Assembly (NCBI RefSeq): GCF_001678905.1
Contig: NZ_CP012117.1
Span: 248,001 to 312,000, forward strand
Source of the DNA: Dermabacter vaginalis
Lineage (GTDB): Bacteria > Actinomycetota > Actinomycetes > Actinomycetales > Dermabacteraceae
Direction: 5' to 3'
DNA: 64,000 nt
Shown piece by piece: positions 50,442 to 60,876 of the stretch (within the stretch, counting starts at the first letter, position 1; each line of letters opens with the position of its first letter). Under the pieces are notes generated by a model. That model did no database searches. It saw nothing but the letters and a program-made list of their open reading frames with translations, and was not told where the DNA came from. Made by a program: the position numbers and the translations under genes.

Positions 50442-51776
50442 ATGAAAATCTCGGTGATTGGGCTCGGATATCTTGGCGCGGTTCACGCAGTCTGCATGGC
50501 AGAACTGGGGCACGATGTCGTGGGAATCGATGTTGACACCGAGAGGATCGCCAAACTTGAGCGCGGCGAAGCGCCCTTTTTTGAGCCCGATTTCCCCGAA
50601 AAGCTCTCCGCAGCACTCGAGCGCGGAACACTCCGGTTTTCAGCAGACCTTTCGGATGTACGCGAGTGCGATGTGCATTTCGTGTGCGTGGGCACGCCAC
50701 AGGGATCCGACGGTTCCGCCGACCTCGGTGCGCTTCACGCTGTTCGCGAAGGTCTTCAGAAGGTCCTCGCTGATTCCACTCGCGAGAAAGTTCTCGTGGT
50801 GGGCAAATCGACCGTGCCGGTGGGCACGGCGCGTGGCCTGAGCGAAGCCTTCGCCGAATTGCCAAATATTGAACTCGCCTGGAATCCGGAATTCCTGCGC
50901 GAGGGATACGCCGTGAAGGACACGCTCGGTCCCGATCGCCTGGTATACGGCGTGCACGAGGATCAGCAGTTTTCAATCGCGCACCTTGACGCGGTGTACG
51001 CTCCCATCCTCGAAGCCGGTACACCTCGACTCGTGTATGGCTATGAGAGCGCCGAACTCGTGAAGGTGAGCGCAAACGCGTTCCTCGCGACGAAGATCAG
51101 CTTCGTCAATGCAGTCGCGGAAATGTGCGAAGCGACGGGTGCGGATGTCGTCGAAGTCGCCGAGGCCATCGGTCTCGACGAACGCATTGGACGCCGCTTC
51201 CTCAAGGCCGGTATCGGTTTCGGCGGCGGGTGCCTCCCGAAGGACGTGCGTGCGTTCATCGCGAGCGCCGAGGACCACGGCGTGGGGGATTCCTTTGAGT
51301 TTCTCCGCAACGTCGACCGGATTAACCAAAAGCGCCGTGCGCGCCCCGTTCAGCTCGCTCTCGAACACTTCGGCGGCAACCTCGCGGGCGTGCCCATCAC
51401 CGTTCTTGGTGCGGCATTCAAGCCCTATAGTGACGACGTGCGCGATTCGCCGGCCATCGACATTGCGCTCTCGCTCGCGCGCCACGGCGCCGATGTGCGC
51501 ATCACCGATCCGCAAGCCCTCGACGTTGTGCGGGGCCGCTACGAAGAGCTGACCCTCGTGGACGACCTCGAAGAAGCGATGAGCGGTGCGCGCCTGCTGA
51601 TCCTCGCGACGGAGTGGCAGATCTACCGCGATCTTGATCCCGAGCGCGTTGCTGAGCTCGTGGCGGAACGTGTGGTGATCGACGGCCGCGGCGTGTTCGA
51701 CCTTGCTCGCTGGCGCAAGGCGGGATTCGAGATCATGGCGCTCGGTCGTGGTGATCGGGCCGGGAGGCTCGCCTAA
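50442..51776 (+). CDS. UDP-glucose/GDP-mannose dehydrogenase family protein, probable UDP-glucose 6-dehydrogenase
   Basis: A 444-residue NAD-dependent enzyme that would oxidise a nucleotide hexose to its uronic acid. Rossmann start IGLGYLGAVHAVCMA, then GKSTVPVGTARGL, AWNPEFLREGYAVKD, and catalytic Cys264 in GFGGGCLPKD. The C-terminal UDP-binding domain carries GAAFKPYSDDVRDSPAID. GAGGG lies just before the ATG. UDP-glucose is the likeliest substrate given the PEFLREG and GGGCLPKD patterns, but GDP-mannose enzymes share them. It is followed by rmlB and rmlD, all for surface-sugar precursors. Confidence 0.9.
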   Translation: MKISVIGLGYLGAVHAVCMAELGHDVVGIDVDTERIAKLERGEAPFFEPDFPEKLSAALERGTLRFSADLSDVRECDVHFVCVGTPQGSDGSADLGALHAVREGLQKVLADSTREKVLVVGKSTVPVGTARGLSEAFAELPNIELAWNPEFLREGYAVKDTLGPDRLVYGVHEDQQFSIAHLDAVYAPILEAGTPRLVYGYESAELVKVSANAFLATKISFVNAVAEMCEATGADVVEVAEAIGLDERIGRRFLKAGIGFGGGCLPKDVRAFIASAEDHGVGDSFEFLRNVDRINQKRRARPVQLALEHFGGNLAGVPITVLGAAFKPYSDDVRDSPAIDIALSLARHGADVRITDPQALDVVRGRYEELTLVDDLEEAMSGARLLILATEWQIYRDLDPERVAELVAERVVIDGRGVFDLARWRKAGFEIMALGRGDRAGRLA

Positions 51777-52829
<1,053 letters not shown>

Positions 52830-52832
52830 GGA

Positions 52833-53744
52833 ATGCCCGTGTCCCACGATTTTGCAACCTCGCCTGTGGAGAGTGCATGGCAGCAGGCAACCGAAACCCC
52901 CGAGCGTACCCTTGTGGTGGGCGCCGGCGGGCAGCTTGGTCGCGCCCTCCAGGGTTTGTGGCTTGGCCGCGACGACGTGGATTTTATCGAGCGCGAGGTT
53001 CTCGATATTGGCGCGCATGCCTCGATTGAGGCCTTTGGTTTTTCGCCCTACTCGGTGATTGTCAACGCTGCGGGATATACCGACAAGGATGGCGCGGAGA
53101 GCGCCGAGGGCCGCCGTGAGGCGTGGGCCGTGAACGCTCAGGGCGTGGCGCTACTCGTGTCGGCCGCGCGCGAAGCGGGCGCCGTTCTTGTGCACGTCTC
53201 AAGCGACTACGTGTTCGATGGCTCGGAAGCGTTTCATACCGAAGAAGAGGGCTTTGCGCCGCTTGGCGTTTACGGTCAAACAAAGGCAGCTGGGGATGCG
53301 GCGGTCTCGACCCTCGCGGCGCATTACATTCTCCGCACGAGCTGGGTTGTAGGCGAGGGCAAGAACTTTGTGGCGACGATGCGCGAGCACGCACGAAACG
53401 GCGAATCGCCCTCCGTTGTGAACGACCAGTTCGGGCGCTTGACCTTCACCGAGGAAATCGCCCGTGCGATTGACTTCGTGTTGCGTGAACACGCGCCGTT
53501 TGGCACCTACAACGTGTCGAATTCCGGCGATCCCGCGTCGTGGTTTGACATCGCTCAAAAGGTCTTCGAGCTCACGGGGCACGATCCCAACATGGTCCAA
53601 AGCGTGTCGAGTGCGGAGTACCTCGATGCGCACAAGGGCATCGCTCTGCGCCCCATCAATTCGGCGCTTGATCTGAGCAAGATCACCGAAGCGGGTTTTC
53701 GCCCGCGTGAACAGTTCGAGGCTCTCGCGGCGTACCTCGCCTAG
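52833..53744 (+). CDS. rmlD: dTDP-4-dehydrorhamnose reductase
   Basis: A 303-residue SDR enzyme that makes dTDP-L-rhamnose. After about 25 extra N-terminal residues comes LVVGAGGQLGRAL, then VNAAGYTDKDGAE, SSDYVFDG, YGQTKAAGD (catalytic Tyr/Lys) and ILRTSWVVG, all RmlD-typical. It starts three bases after rmlB. In many Actinobacteria an RmlC domain is fused or adjacent; here neither rmlC nor rmlA is in the window. Its 3' end overlaps the convergent surface-protein gene by four bases. Confidence 0.93.
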   Translation: MPVSHDFATSPVESAWQQATETPERTLVVGAGGQLGRALQGLWLGRDDVDFIEREVLDIGAHASIEAFGFSPYSVIVNAAGYTDKDGAESAEGRREAWAVNAQGVALLVSAAREAGAVLVHVSSDYVFDGSEAFHTEEEGFAPLGVYGQTKAAGDAAVSTLAAHYILRTSWVVGEGKNFVATMREHARNGESPSVVNDQFGRLTFTEEIARAIDFVLREHAPFGTYNVSNSGDPASWFDIAQKVFELTGHDPNMVQSVSSAEYLDAHKGIALRPINSALDLSKITEAGFRPREQFEALAAYLA

Positions 53745-55045
53745 CGATCGAAGTTGCGGCGCATGAGCACGATTGCGCCCGTTGCCGCAAGGCCAAGGCC
53801 CGCAATTACGCCCCCGATGAGCCATGCGACCGAGAGCCCGAGTGGTTGGCGAGAGGGATCGGTAATGAGCTGGGTCGAGCCTTCGTTCGACTCGTCGTCA
53901 GGCTTTGCGGGGAAGCTGCCCGGCGTGGGACCGGGCCTGTCAACGCCATCACTGCCCTTGCCATGGCCCGCGAGTTTTGAATAGTCGCTTCCTACAGCGC
54001 CGAAATCGGCCGAACGGCCGTGACCATTTCGCGCGGGGATACGTGACATGTGCGGGGCTCGAGGGCGAACGAAGTCGGAGCCAGCAGCCTCGGTTGAGGA
54101 GTTTCCACTTTCGCCGTTGGTGTCGAGCCCGGGGGCCTGGTCGGTGTCACCGGGAGCCTCACTCGGATGTGCGTGCGAGGGCTCGCCTGAGTTGGGAAGA
54201 GGCGAAGGAGCTGCCGATGGTGAAGGCGCGGCCGGTTCCGAAGGCGCCGCTGTGGGGTGTTCCGTGGGTTCCGGTTCCTCGGAGGGAGACTCCGTGGGGC
54301 TCGGCTTGGGCTCTTTTGATGGCGTTGGGGAAGGGGAGGGCGTGGGTTCCGCCGTGGGTTCCGCCGTGGGCTTCGGTGTCGGCTCCGAGGTTGGCTTCGG
54401 TGTCGGCTCGGTGGTCGGTTCCCGGGATGGCTCGGGGGAAGGCTCCGTGGTGGGCTTCGGTGTCGGCTCCGGTGTAGGGGAGGGGCTCGCCGTGGAGTCC
54501 TCGGGAGGTTCCTTTGTTGACGTGGGGCTCGGTGCCGGGTCCGACGGTTCAGCCGGCGTCGTCGGGGGCGGAGCTTGATCGGTGATCTCGACCGTCGCCT
54601 TGGAGGCGGTTCCCTCCTCGAGTGGCACCACGCTGATCGCGTAGGTTCCGGGTTCGGCGATCACGAAGGTCACCGTTGCGCGCCCATCAGCGCCTACCGC
54701 AGCAATCTCGCGCGAATAACCGAGCGGTGCGGTGCCCTTGGGAATTCCCTCGACGGGAGCGGGCACGGCATCACCCGAGCCGGACGGCGAAGCATGTCGA
54801 TACTCGCCGCGCACGCGCTGCCCTTCCTTGAGGCCGCACACGAGAGCGGTGAACTCTTTGGCCTTTTCCACCTTCTTCGCGGAAAGGGTAGCGGCGCCGG
54901 GCGTGCAGGTAGTGTCGGCAGCGAACGCCGCCACGGGGTGAAACGAGACCGGTGACGAAAGCGCAAGGCTCGAGGCCAGAACGCTCGCGCCCACGACGGC
55001 ACCGCCGAGGCGGCGCCGAAGCGCGGTGTTCCGGTGCTGTGCCAT
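53741..55045 (-). CDS. Secreted Pro-rich surface protein with C-terminal membrane anchor
   Basis: A 434-residue exported protein of unknown role. A signal peptide (residues 1-43, ending AFAAD) is followed by a small folded domain with two Cys (residues 45-155, CTPGAATLSA... LVCGLKEGQ), Ig-like in its strand pattern. Next come about 150 residues of Pro/Thr/Glu/Ser repeats (EPTPKPTxEP units), a Gly/Ser/His-rich stretch, and a C-terminal helix (VAWLIGGVIAGLGLAATGAIVLM) with RRNFDR. There is no LPXTG before the helix, so it is probably a membrane-anchored stalk protein. GAGGA precedes the ATG. Confidence 0.82.
   Translation of the reverse strand: MAQHRNTALRRRLGGAVVGASVLASSLALSSPVSFHPVAAFAADTTCTPGAATLSAKKVEKAKEFTALVCGLKEGQRVRGEYRHASPSGSGDAVPAPVEGIPKGTAPLGYSREIAAVGADGRATVTFVIAEPGTYAISVVPLEEGTASKATVEITDQAPPPTTPAEPSDPAPSPTSTKEPPEDSTASPSPTPEPTPKPTTEPSPEPSREPTTEPTPKPTSEPTPKPTAEPTAEPTPSPSPTPSKEPKPSPTESPSEEPEPTEHPTAAPSEPAAPSPSAAPSPLPNSGEPSHAHPSEAPGDTDQAPGLDTNGESGNSSTEAAGSDFVRPRAPHMSRIPARNGHGRSADFGAVGSDYSKLAGHGKGSDGVDRPGPTPGSFPAKPDDESNEGSTQLITDPSRQPLGLSVAWLIGGVIAGLGLAATGAIVLMRRNFDR
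54190..54560 (-). repeat. Low-complexity Pro/Thr/Glu repeat region
   Basis: Short in-frame repeats (GGCTTCGGTGTCGGCTC-type on the plus strand) encode EPTPKPT/EPTAEPT/EPSPEPS units. It should form an extended wall-spanning stalk and is a likely site of length variation. Confidence 0.75.
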
Positions 55046-55178
55046 GCGGTGTCCTCACGGGGTTGGCGAGCGGTGGTGAGCAGCGCGGCGAAATTGTCAC
55101 GCACGATTCACCATAGGTGACGGAACAACCGCAAAGCGTTTAACGCGCTTAAAACCCGTGTAAAACCCGGGGCATGCC

Positions 55179-56588
55179 CTAGCGGCGCGTGCGCGGCTTG
55201 CCCGGATCCTTGAAGCGCTTGCCCGCCTGGTAGCCGAAGCGTCGGATCGGAGCGTTCTCACGGAAGGCTCGTCGTGCCTCGAACGAATCCACATCGCCCA
55301 CGACCGGGTTCGGTACGCGCGACATCCCCGTGCCGTTGTAGAGGTAAAGAAGATTCGCCGCGACCGAGCGGCGGTTGCGTGTGCCGAGAAGCTTCGAGAC
55401 GTGTACGCCGAGCCACGCGAGCCAACCGATCGACCCTTGTAGATTGACCCCACCGGGGAGTTCCGCGATAGCGGCACGTCGGCCGATTGTGGCCATCGCC
55501 CCCAGGTCGTTGTACTTAAACGGCTTCTCCGCTGCGGCTTCATCACCTTCGACGAGCGCCCTGATGGCGCGCGCCACGTGCTGGCCCATTTGGACCGCTG
55601 GCTGGGCGAGCTGCGGCTGAGGGTTGTCACCGCCGGCGATATCGCCCGCGGCCCACACGTTGTCGAAACCCTTGACGCGCAGCGTGGGATCGACATCGAT
55701 TCGCCCCCCGCGCCCCTGCGGGAAGCCCCACGCGTTAACCGACGTCGACACGCTCACGCCCGCGGCCCAAATCGTGATGTCTGATTCGACGTAGGAGCCA
55801 TCGGCGAGGCGCACAAAGTCGTAGCCGACCTCTTCAACGCCCTGGCCGAGACGTAGCCTCACGCCACGTTTTTCGAGCTCGCGCGCCGCATATTCACGGT
55901 GTTGCGGCTCAAAGGCCTTGAGGAGTTCATCGCCGCGTTGAATGAGGGAGATCTCGAGGGTGCCTGGGTCCACCTCCGGGTAGAGCACATCGAGCTCGCT
56001 GATGCGGAAATCGGCAAGCGCACCCGCAATTTCCACGCCCGTGGGGCCGCCACCCACGATCGAAATCGCGAGACGGTCGGTGAAGCTCATCTCCTTGAGC
56101 TGAGTTGCGCGCTCGAGCTCCGCGAAAATTCGCTCACGGATCTCAAGGGCCTGCGAGCGGGTGTACATCGGCATCGCGAATTCCTCCGCGCCCGGCGTAC
56201 CGAAATAGTTCGTGGTGGCGCCACTTGCCAAAACGAGGTGGTCATAGCGCACCGAGCCGCCGTCGGAAAGTTTCACAACCTGCTCGTCGGTGTCGACCCC
56301 GGTGACCTCGCCCTGGCGGAAGCGCATGTTGGGGGCGTGGAGGGAGAGCCCGCGCAGGAACATCGTGACATCGCCGGAGTTCAGGCCGGCGGTGGCCACC
56401 TGGTAGAGAAGCGGCTGGAAGGTCTTGTAGACGTTCCGATCGATGAGGGTCACGCGCACGCGCACGTCGCGAAGGGCGAGTACGAGGTGGGCGCCGGCGA
56501 ATCCGCCGCCAACGATCACGACATGGGGCCAGCTTGCGCCGTCTTTGGCGGGCACGGTTTTGCGGTAGAACGCGGGGAGCAAGGGCAT
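55179..56588 (-). CDS. ndh: Type II NADH dehydrogenase (NDH-2)
   Basis: A 469-residue flavoprotein that passes electrons from NADH to menaquinone without proton pumping. I start it at ATG 56586-56588 (AAGGA upstream), since the longer frame runs through the spacer. It has the FAD-binding VIVGGGFAGAHLVLALRD, then LLYQVATAGLN, the NAD-binding SIVGGGPTGVEIAGALAD, and IWAAGVSVS with the second FAD motif VWAAGDIAGG. The C-terminal region has the amphipathic/hydrophobic stretch (GSIGWLAWLGVHVSKLLGTRNRRS) that holds NDH-2 to the membrane. Confidence 0.94.
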   Translation of the reverse strand: MPLLPAFYRKTVPAKDGASWPHVVIVGGGFAGAHLVLALRDVRVRVTLIDRNVYKTFQPLLYQVATAGLNSGDVTMFLRGLSLHAPNMRFRQGEVTGVDTDEQVVKLSDGGSVRYDHLVLASGATTNYFGTPGAEEFAMPMYTRSQALEIRERIFAELERATQLKEMSFTDRLAISIVGGGPTGVEIAGALADFRISELDVLYPEVDPGTLEISLIQRGDELLKAFEPQHREYAARELEKRGVRLRLGQGVEEVGYDFVRLADGSYVESDITIWAAGVSVSTSVNAWGFPQGRGGRIDVDPTLRVKGFDNVWAAGDIAGGDNPQPQLAQPAVQMGQHVARAIRALVEGDEAAAEKPFKYNDLGAMATIGRRAAIAELPGGVNLQGSIGWLAWLGVHVSKLLGTRNRRSVAANLLYLYNGTGMSRVPNPVVGDVDSFEARRAFRENAPIRRFGYQAGKRFKDPGKPRTRR

Positions 56589-56848
56589 GAACGATCTGTT
56601 CCTTCGGTAATGCAACTCGGCTACGGCCGCCCACAAGGTTAAGGCGAGAAGTGTGAAAGAAAGCTCCACATTGTGGTAGCGCCGAGGGGGAGCACGAGAA
56701 CGACGCAAAATGAACGCGCCGTGAATTTTGCGTCCCAGTTGCGTCAAATTCACGCACGCGCGCGAACTCTCTCGTGTGCAATAAAGGTGAACCCTTTTAG
56801 ACCCGCGCGGTCTTCCCCGTGCCCGCGCACGACCCCTCAAGGAAAAAC

Positions 56849-59098
56849 ATGGCTCTCTCCCTGCGCCGCGCCGGTGCACTCCTCGCCGCGGCATTCGTGA
56901 CGGCTCCGCTGGTGGCCGCATCCCCGGCCTTCGCCGAGGAACAGCAAGACACCCTTACTCTTTTCAATATCAACGACTTCCACGGCCGCATCAACGCTTC
57001 GGCGAAGGACCTCGCCTGCACGCTCGAAGAAGAACGCGCGAAGGTCGACGGCCCTTCGTTCTTCCTTTCGGCTGGCGATAACGTCGGCGCGAGCGAGTTC
57101 GAATCGTTCATCCAGCAGGATGAGCCGACGATCGACTACCTCAATGCGCTCGGTCTCGAGGCTAGCGCCGTCGGTAACCACGAGTTCGATCAGGGACTTG
57201 ATGATCTCACTGGACGCATTGCGAAGAACTCGCATTTCGAGATCCTCGGTGCGAACGTGTACAAGGACGGAAAGCGGGCGCTGCCGGCCTATTCGATTGA
57301 GGAGCACGACGGTTTCAAGGTCGCCGTGATCGGTGTTGTCACCGAGCAAACTCGTGACCTCGTGTCCCCCGCGGGAATCGAAGGTGTCGAGTTCACCGAT
57401 GCCGTAGACGAGGTTAATAAGGTCGTCAAAGAAATGGAGGCCGAGGGCGTCGAGTACGACTTCCTCGTGGCTGAGTACCACGCGGGCGGTGCTAAGAGCG
57501 CCGAGCCTGGTTCGACGATCGACGACGCGCTTCTCGCGCGCCTCGCGGAGGACACCTCCCCAAAGGTGAACGCTATCTTCACCGGCCACACCCACAAGTC
57601 CTATCTGTACGTGCACAACGGTCGTTCGATCATCCAGACCGGCGAGTACGGGCAGAATCTTGGCGCCGTTTCCTTCACGAAGGATGCCGAGGGTAATTGG
57701 AGCGCCGGGGAACCGACACTCGTGCCCACCAAAGGTAAGTCTGAGGGGGAAGGCTGCGCGAACTACCCGCGGTACGTCGAGGCTGCGAAGATCGCCGACG
57801 CTGCGATTGCGAAGGGCGACGAGCTCGGCTCGAAGAAGATCGGCGAGGTCACGGGTGACGTTACGACCGCGTGGGACGGCTCGAAGGCCGAGTACAAGAA
57901 CGATACGTGGAGCCGCAAGGCCGGTGATGAGAGCAAGAAGGGCGATGACCGTTCGTCCAGTTCCGCAATCTCCAATATCGCCGCTGAATCCCAGGTGTGG
58001 GCGCTGAACCGCGATTCCTACCCGGGTAAGAAGCCCGATCTCGGCGTCATGGGCCCCGGTTCGATGCGCGCCGAGCTCTATTACAACGAGGATGGAACGG
58101 TGAGCGTCAAGAACGCAAACGACGTCATGCCGTTCGCCAACAACGTGCACACGGTCGACCTGACGGGCGCGCAGCTCAAAACCATGCTTGAACAGCAGTG
58201 GCGCGATAACGCTGATCGCCCCTACCTCCAGCTGGGGCTATCGAAGAATGTGAGCTACACGTTCGATCCGAGCGCCGAGAAGGGCGAGCACATCACGGGC
58301 ATCTGGCTCAACGGAAAGCAGATCGACCTTACCGACACCGAGAAGCTCTACACGGTCGTCGGCCAGAGCTTCCTGCTCGACGGTGGTGACGAGTTCAGCG
58401 TCTTCAAGGAGGGCAAGAACCACGTCGATACGGGTCTTCTCGATCGCGATACGTGGATGGACTACATCGCGAAGAATTCCCCCCTCACGCCCGATTACAG
58501 TCAGCGCGGCGCGGGCATCGAGTTCCTCAACGAGGATCCTGCGTCTGCCGGCACGAAGGACAACCCGCTGCGTGTGCGGATCACGAAGCTCCACTCGACT
58601 TCACTCGGGGCACCGAAGATTACGAAAGCAATCGTGACGATCGGTGGTCACACGTACGAGGCCGACTACGCGTTTGACGAGACGCTCGGCGAGTGGGCCG
58701 CAACCGTGGACCTCTTCCCGCATGAGTGTCTTGAGGCTGGCGAGTACGACGCAACCGTCACGGCTGTTCCCGAGACCGGCACAGCGATCACCCTTCCACT
58801 GAAGGTGACCCGCACGGGTGACGTCCCCGCGAACTGCTCCGAGGGCGGCACTGACGAGGGTGGCACCGATGAGGGTGGCAGCACCGAAGATGGCTCGGGT
58901 GAGGGCAGTGACCGGGGCGATGGCGAGGATTCCGACGCCGGCACGCCAGAATCGCAGCCGTCGACGGAGCACGACGCTCGCACACCTTCTGTGTCGAGCC
59001 TTCCGCGAACAGGTGCAGAAGTCACCAGCCTTGTCGCTCTTTCCGCTGTTGTCATGATTGCGGGTGCGAGCGTGCTTGTGCATCGCCGTCGCGCATAG
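56849..59098 (+). CDS. LPXTG-anchored 5'-nucleotidase / UshA-like phosphoesterase
   Basis: A 749-residue cell-wall enzyme. Signal peptide to ASPAFAEE (about residue 31); the ATG at 56849 has AAGGA upstream. The metallophosphatase domain (NINDFHGRINA, SAGDNVGASEF, VGNHEFDQG, FTGHTHKS) is followed by the 5'-nucleotidase C-terminal domain (PFANNVHTVDLTGAQLKTMLEQQW). A Gly/Asp/Glu-rich spacer then leads to a sorting signal, LPRTG, a hydrophobic helix and RRRA. It should dephosphorylate extracellular nucleotides (AMP to adenosine or a wider range) for phosphate and purine salvage, while bound to peptidoglycan by a class E or similar sortase not seen here. Confidence 0.94.
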   Translation: MALSLRRAGALLAAAFVTAPLVAASPAFAEEQQDTLTLFNINDFHGRINASAKDLACTLEEERAKVDGPSFFLSAGDNVGASEFESFIQQDEPTIDYLNALGLEASAVGNHEFDQGLDDLTGRIAKNSHFEILGANVYKDGKRALPAYSIEEHDGFKVAVIGVVTEQTRDLVSPAGIEGVEFTDAVDEVNKVVKEMEAEGVEYDFLVAEYHAGGAKSAEPGSTIDDALLARLAEDTSPKVNAIFTGHTHKSYLYVHNGRSIIQTGEYGQNLGAVSFTKDAEGNWSAGEPTLVPTKGKSEGEGCANYPRYVEAAKIADAAIAKGDELGSKKIGEVTGDVTTAWDGSKAEYKNDTWSRKAGDESKKGDDRSSSSAISNIAAESQVWALNRDSYPGKKPDLGVMGPGSMRAELYYNEDGTVSVKNANDVMPFANNVHTVDLTGAQLKTMLEQQWRDNADRPYLQLGLSKNVSYTFDPSAEKGEHITGIWLNGKQIDLTDTEKLYTVVGQSFLLDGGDEFSVFKEGKNHVDTGLLDRDTWMDYIAKNSPLTPDYSQRGAGIEFLNEDPASAGTKDNPLRVRITKLHSTSLGAPKITKAIVTIGGHTYEADYAFDETLGEWAATVDLFPHECLEAGEYDATVTAVPETGTAITLPLKVTRTGDVPANCSEGGTDEGGTDEGGSTEDGSGEGSDRGDGEDSDAGTPESQPSTEHDARTPSVSSLPRTGAEVTSLVALSAVVMIAGASVLVHRRRA

Positions 59099-59165
59099 AT
59101 GTGCGCAGTTCATGAGCGCGGGGCGCCTTGCACCGGACCATCGAGCCCGGGTGCGGGGCGCCCCA

Positions 59166-59636
59166 TCAATTTGTGGAGAGGCGTGAGCGAGAACGCTGGG
59201 CGAGCGCGAGTTCGATCCACAGGGCTCCGACGCCGAGAGCGATTCCGCAGGCATCTGCAAGGAGGTCGGTGAAGTCAGCCGAGCGCGCCGGCATGAACGA
59301 CTGCAGGACCTCGATTGCGGCGCCCCAAAGAATGAGGGTCGCGATGACGGCGAGCAAGCGTCGGACCCGCACGGACCCGAACACCGAACCGAGCTGCGCG
59401 TGACCCCTTTCGTGGGCGCCGTGCGCTGGCGCGGAGGACCACGCGAGAACGCTTTGATCCTGAAGTGTCAGGAGCCTCGCAAAAGCCCAGGTTGTGAAGG
59501 CAAAGATGAGAGTGTGACCGATCTTATCGGCGCCGGGGAGGCTCATGACGGGCTCGGCGGCGTTCGGAATCTTCGGCATGAAAAACACGGCGTTGGCGAG
59601 CGCCGCCACGAGGGCGAGAAAAGGTGCGGAATTCAT
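59166..59636 (-). CDS. VanZ-like family membrane protein
   Basis: A 156-residue protein with four helices. The family marks are DKIGHTLIFAFTTWAFARLL in the first half and GAAIEVLQSFMPARSADFTDLLADACGIALG in the second, including the acidic Asp-Phe-x-Asp-x-x-Asn/Ala-like motif. VanZ-type proteins are tied to glycopeptide resistance or envelope functions, but most lack a set role. Its ATG follows TAAACT and six bases, a leaderless promoter divergent from sbcD. Confidence 0.88.
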   Translation of the reverse strand: MNSAPFLALVAALANAVFFMPKIPNAAEPVMSLPGADKIGHTLIFAFTTWAFARLLTLQDQSVLAWSSAPAHGAHERGHAQLGSVFGSVRVRRLLAVIATLILWGAAIEVLQSFMPARSADFTDLLADACGIALGVGALWIELALAQRSRSRLSTN

Positions 59637-59642
59637 GAGGTG

Positions 59643-59648
59643 AGTTTA
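59643..59648 (-). promoter_or_regulatory. Putative -10 of leaderless vanZ-like gene
   Basis: TAAACT on the minus strand, six bases before the ATG at 59636. It faces the sbcD promoter 18 bases away. Confidence 0.45.
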
Positions 59649-59666
59649 AATGTCCCACCCTCCTTT

Positions 59667-59672
59667 TAGAGT
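59667..59672 (+). promoter_or_regulatory. Putative -10 of leaderless sbcD
   Basis: TAGAGT, six bases, ATG 59679; no ribosome site before the ATG. Confidence 0.5.
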
Positions 59673-59678
59673 GAAAGC

Positions 59679-60872
59679 ATGAAAATTCTTCACACGTCGG
59701 ATTGGCACCTCGGGCGCACCCTTCACGGCGAAAACCTGCACGAAGAGCAGCGAACTTTTCAGGAGTTCCTCCTCGCGAAGGTTCGCGAGACGCGCGCCCA
59801 CGCGCTCGTGATCGCGGGGGATATTTACGATCGCTCGGTGCCGCCCGTCGAGGCGGTCGAGCTTCTCCACGCATCGCTTGCGGCGCTTGCGGAGGAAACC
59901 ACGGTGATCCTCACGCCTGGAAACCACGATTCGGCGGTGCGTCTTGGCTTCGGCGCAAAACTTATGCGGCCCGGCATCCACATTCTTGCGAATATCGAAG
60001 GCATTGAGCATCCGGTTTCGGTGGCCGATGAGCACGGTGAGGTGCTCTTTTTCGGCCTGCCCTTCCTCGACCCGGATCTCGCGCGCTACAGCCTCGCGCC
60101 GAAGGGCGCAGTGCCGTTGCCGCGTTCTCACGAAAGCGTCACAGCGAACGCGATGGATCGCGTGCGCGCGAAACTCGAGGTGCTCGGGAACCCGCGAAGT
60201 GTCGTGCTTGCCCACACCTTTGTCGCGGGTGGCGATGGCTCGGATTCGGAACGTGATCTGAGCGTGGGTGGCGTCGCGTCTGTTCCCGGCAGTGTGTTTG
60301 AAGGTGTCGATTACGTTGCCCTCGGCCACCTCCACGGCTGCCAAAACATGAGCGCCCTCGTGCCGGGGGAGCGGCCCGTCGCGTGGTACTCGGGAAGCCC
60401 CCTCGCATTCTCATTCTCGGAGCGTCACCACACGAAGGCCGTTCTTCTCGTGGAGATGAACGAATCTGGGGCGGTCGAGGTCGAACGCCTCCCCACCCCC
60501 GTGCGCCGAAGGCTCGTGGAACTCGAGGGAAGCCTCGCGAGCATTCTTGCGCACAAAGAAGAGCACGGCGAGGATTGGATCCACGCGATCGTGAGGGAGG
60601 AATCACGCCCCGCACACCTCCAACAGACCCTTCGCGCAGCCTTCGAGCACCTCCTCTTCACGGAGTTTCACTCGACACGCGCGCAGGTGAGCACCGAGGC
60701 ACCGGTGGTGACGCGGGAAGCCTCGCCCGCCGAAGTCGTCTCAGAATTCTTCGACTACCTCACGGGTGCCGAGCCGAACGCCGCACAGCGCGAGATCATC
60801 GAGCAAGTTCTTACCGATGCGCGCGCCCGCGCCGATCTCACCGAATCGCACGCGAAAAGGAAGGTCTCCTAG
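59679..60872 (+). CDS. sbcD: Exonuclease SbcCD, nuclease subunit SbcD
   Basis: A 397-residue Mre11-type manganese nuclease that opens DNA hairpins and ends with SbcC. Phosphoesterase motifs: HTSDWHLGRTLHG, IAGDIYDRSVPP, LTPGNHDSAVRLG, LAHTFVAGG and ALGHLHGCQNM, in the usual order within residues 1-230. A capping domain and a helical C-terminus that docks on SbcC follow. The sbcC start is four bases after its stop. Confidence 0.96.
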   Translation: MKILHTSDWHLGRTLHGENLHEEQRTFQEFLLAKVRETRAHALVIAGDIYDRSVPPVEAVELLHASLAALAEETTVILTPGNHDSAVRLGFGAKLMRPGIHILANIEGIEHPVSVADEHGEVLFFGLPFLDPDLARYSLAPKGAVPLPRSHESVTANAMDRVRAKLEVLGNPRSVVLAHTFVAGGDGSDSERDLSVGGVASVPGSVFEGVDYVALGHLHGCQNMSALVPGERPVAWYSGSPLAFSFSERHHTKAVLLVEMNESGAVEVERLPTPVRRRLVELEGSLASILAHKEEHGEDWIHAIVREESRPAHLQQTLRAAFEHLLFTEFHSTRAQVSTEAPVVTREASPAEVVSEFFDYLTGAEPNAAQREIIEQVLTDARARADLTESHAKRKVS

Positions 60873-60876
60873 ACGC

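Noticed and set aside
53741-55045. LPXTG-type sortase substrate
   Set aside because: The C-terminal helix and RR tail are present, but no LPXTG-like pentapeptide precedes the helix.
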